A DNA stretch of 64,000 bases from Methylophilus sp. 42. Its GTDB lineage: Bacteria; Pseudomonadota; Gammaproteobacteria; Burkholderiales; Methylophilaceae. A program made the translations under genes and the position numbers. The notes below the pieces were generated by a model. That model searched no databases. It was not told the DNA's origin and was given only the letters and a program-made list of their open reading frames with translations. Below, piece after piece: positions 63,259 through 64,000 of the stretch. The stretch is from positions 1,178,001 through 1,242,000 of the forward strand of contig NZ_KB913031.1 in the NCBI RefSeq assembly GCF_000384155.1. The letters are read 5' to 3'. Within the stretch, counting starts at the first letter, position 1, and every line of letters starts with the position of its first letter.

Positions 63259-64000
63259 TCAGGTTTTTTGAATGACGATATTAGGGAATTTTGCGCTGTG
63301 GTCGAGGCTGGCGATGGCGATTTTACTCGCAGCTTTACGCGCGATCTCTTTATAGCTTTGCGCAACGGCGCTATCAGGTGAGGCGACGACAGTGGGCTGG
63401 CCACCATCGGCTTGCATGCGGATATTAATATCTAGCGGCAGGCTGCCCAATAAGTCTATGTTGTAATCGCTGGCCATCAGAGCGCCGCCACCCGTGCCAA
63501 AGATATGTTCTTCGTGGCCGCAATTTGAGCAGATATGTGTGCTCATGTTTTCGACGATGCCTAAAATCGGGATGCCGACTTTCTCAAACATTTTCAGGCC
63601 TTTGCGCGCATCGAGCAGGGCAATGTCTTGCGGGGTGGTGACGATAATGGCGCCGGTTACCGGGATTTTTTGTGCCAGAGTCAGCTGGATATCGCCAGTG
63701 CCCGGTGGCAGGTCAATCACCAGGTAGTCCAGATCTTGCCAGCGCGTGTCGCGTAATAATTGTTCCAATGCACCAGTAACCATCGGCCCGCGCCATACCA
63801 TAGGGGTATCAGTGTCGACCAGAAAGCCTATGCTCATGGCCTGTATGCCATGCGCACGCATAGGATCTATGCTTTTGCCGTCGGCACTATCCGGGCGGCC
63901 GGAAATACCCAGCATCTGTGGCTGGCTAGGGCCGTAAATATCCGCATCCAGCAAGCCCACCGTCGCTCCTTCGGCGGCTAGCGCCAGCGCCAGGTTCACT
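63259..64000 (-). CDS. mrp: Mrp/NBP35 family iron-sulfur carrier ATPase, truncated by the window edge
   Basis: Scaffold or carrier for Fe-S cluster assembly (ApbC/Mrp type). The visible 246 residues begin after the Walker A loop and include LLDADIYGPSQP (deviant Walker A' and Asp), IDLPPGTGD, and the cluster-binding C-S-N-C pair near the C-terminus. The N-terminal part, including the start and the P-loop, lies beyond base 64000. Confidence 0.95.
   Translation of the reverse strand, partial: VNLALALAAEGATVGLLDADIYGPSQPQMLGISGRPDSADGKSIDPMRAHGIQAMSIGFLVDTDTPMVWRGPMVTGALEQLLRDTRWQDLDYLVIDLPPGTGDIQLTLAQKIPVTGAIIVTTPQDIALLDARKGLKMFEKVGIPILGIVENMSTHICSNCGHEEHIFGTGGGALMASDYNIDLLGSLPLDINIRMQADGGQPTVVASPDSAVAQSYKEIARKAASKIAIASLDHSAKFPNIVIQKT

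Noticed and set aside
63222-63407. N-terminal extension of the DUF1003 protein
   Set aside because: It overlaps the mrp 3' end and a good ribosome site marks the start at 63221.
1-64000. CRISPR array, prophage or insertion sequence
   Set aside because: I saw no regularly spaced repeats, phage structural genes, integrases or transposases.

Overview
The window is a gene-dense chromosomal stretch that looks like a betaproteobacterial methylotroph of the family Methylophilaceae (Methylophilus/Methylovorus type). This is inferred from the gene set, not from an rRNA. Supporting genes are formate-tetrahydrofolate ligase, a zwf/gnd/pgl oxidative pentose phosphate cluster as used in the dissimilatory RuMP cycle, squalene genes hpnCDE, an EpsA-type regulator plus a PEP-CTERM exported protein, and the rpsF-priB-rpsR-rplI-dnaB-alr-radA order. 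I see no prophage, integrase, transposase, CRISPR array or rRNA operon. One tRNA (Ser, UGA anticodon) is present.

Layout. 0-2.2 kb: an unrecognised 702-residue protein with an internal duplication. 2.2-10 kb: assimilatory sulfate reduction on the minus strand (tauE-like permease, cysI, DUF934, cysH, cysD, cysN, then fdxA) with a divergent cysB-type regulator. 10-15.7 kb: DUF302 protein, HerA/YjgR-type ATPase, fhs, IMPACT protein, AI-2E permease. 15.7-18.8 kb: minus-strand operon of a CHASE2 sensor, an SH3 protein and an M48 protease. 18.8-22.4 kb: a terminator with no gene in front of it, a candidate Pho box, a PEP-CTERM protein, an alkaline phosphatase and an exported unknown. 22.5-28.6 kb: rmuC, moaD-moaE, a LonB-like protease, hslR, epsA and a small membrane protein. 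28.6-34.1 kb: ribosomal/replication genes, alr, radA. 34.2-38.1 kb: two small exported proteins and hpnCDE. 38.2-40 kb: MTA/MTI phosphorylase, def, tRNA-Ser, a cupin. 40.1-44.3 kb: TPP riboswitch, TonB receptor, thiamine-binding protein, PnuC/PnuT permease and a convergent kinase. 44.4-55.2 kb: GGDEF/EAL protein, second cupin, glnD, map, HDOD protein, TPR-glycosyltransferase, peroxiredoxin, folA. 55.2-56 kb: a non-coding modular repeat. 56-64 kb: basic amino acid decarboxylase, dcd, zwf, gnd, pgl, DUF1003 and a truncated mrp.

How the parts work together. Sulfate is activated by CysDN and reduced by CysH, whose cysteine pattern fits APS reductase, and then by CysI. The 40-44 kb block reads as a thiamine uptake and salvage unit under TPP control. 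The 19-21.6 kb block looks like a phosphate-starvation exported set. Short inverted repeats of the 'gccacagag' type recur between genes. The most unusual items are the duplicated-domain protein at the left edge, the riboswitch-led thiamine module with an atypical kinase, the orphan terminator at 19.06 kb and the modular hairpin repeat at 55.2-55.9 kb.
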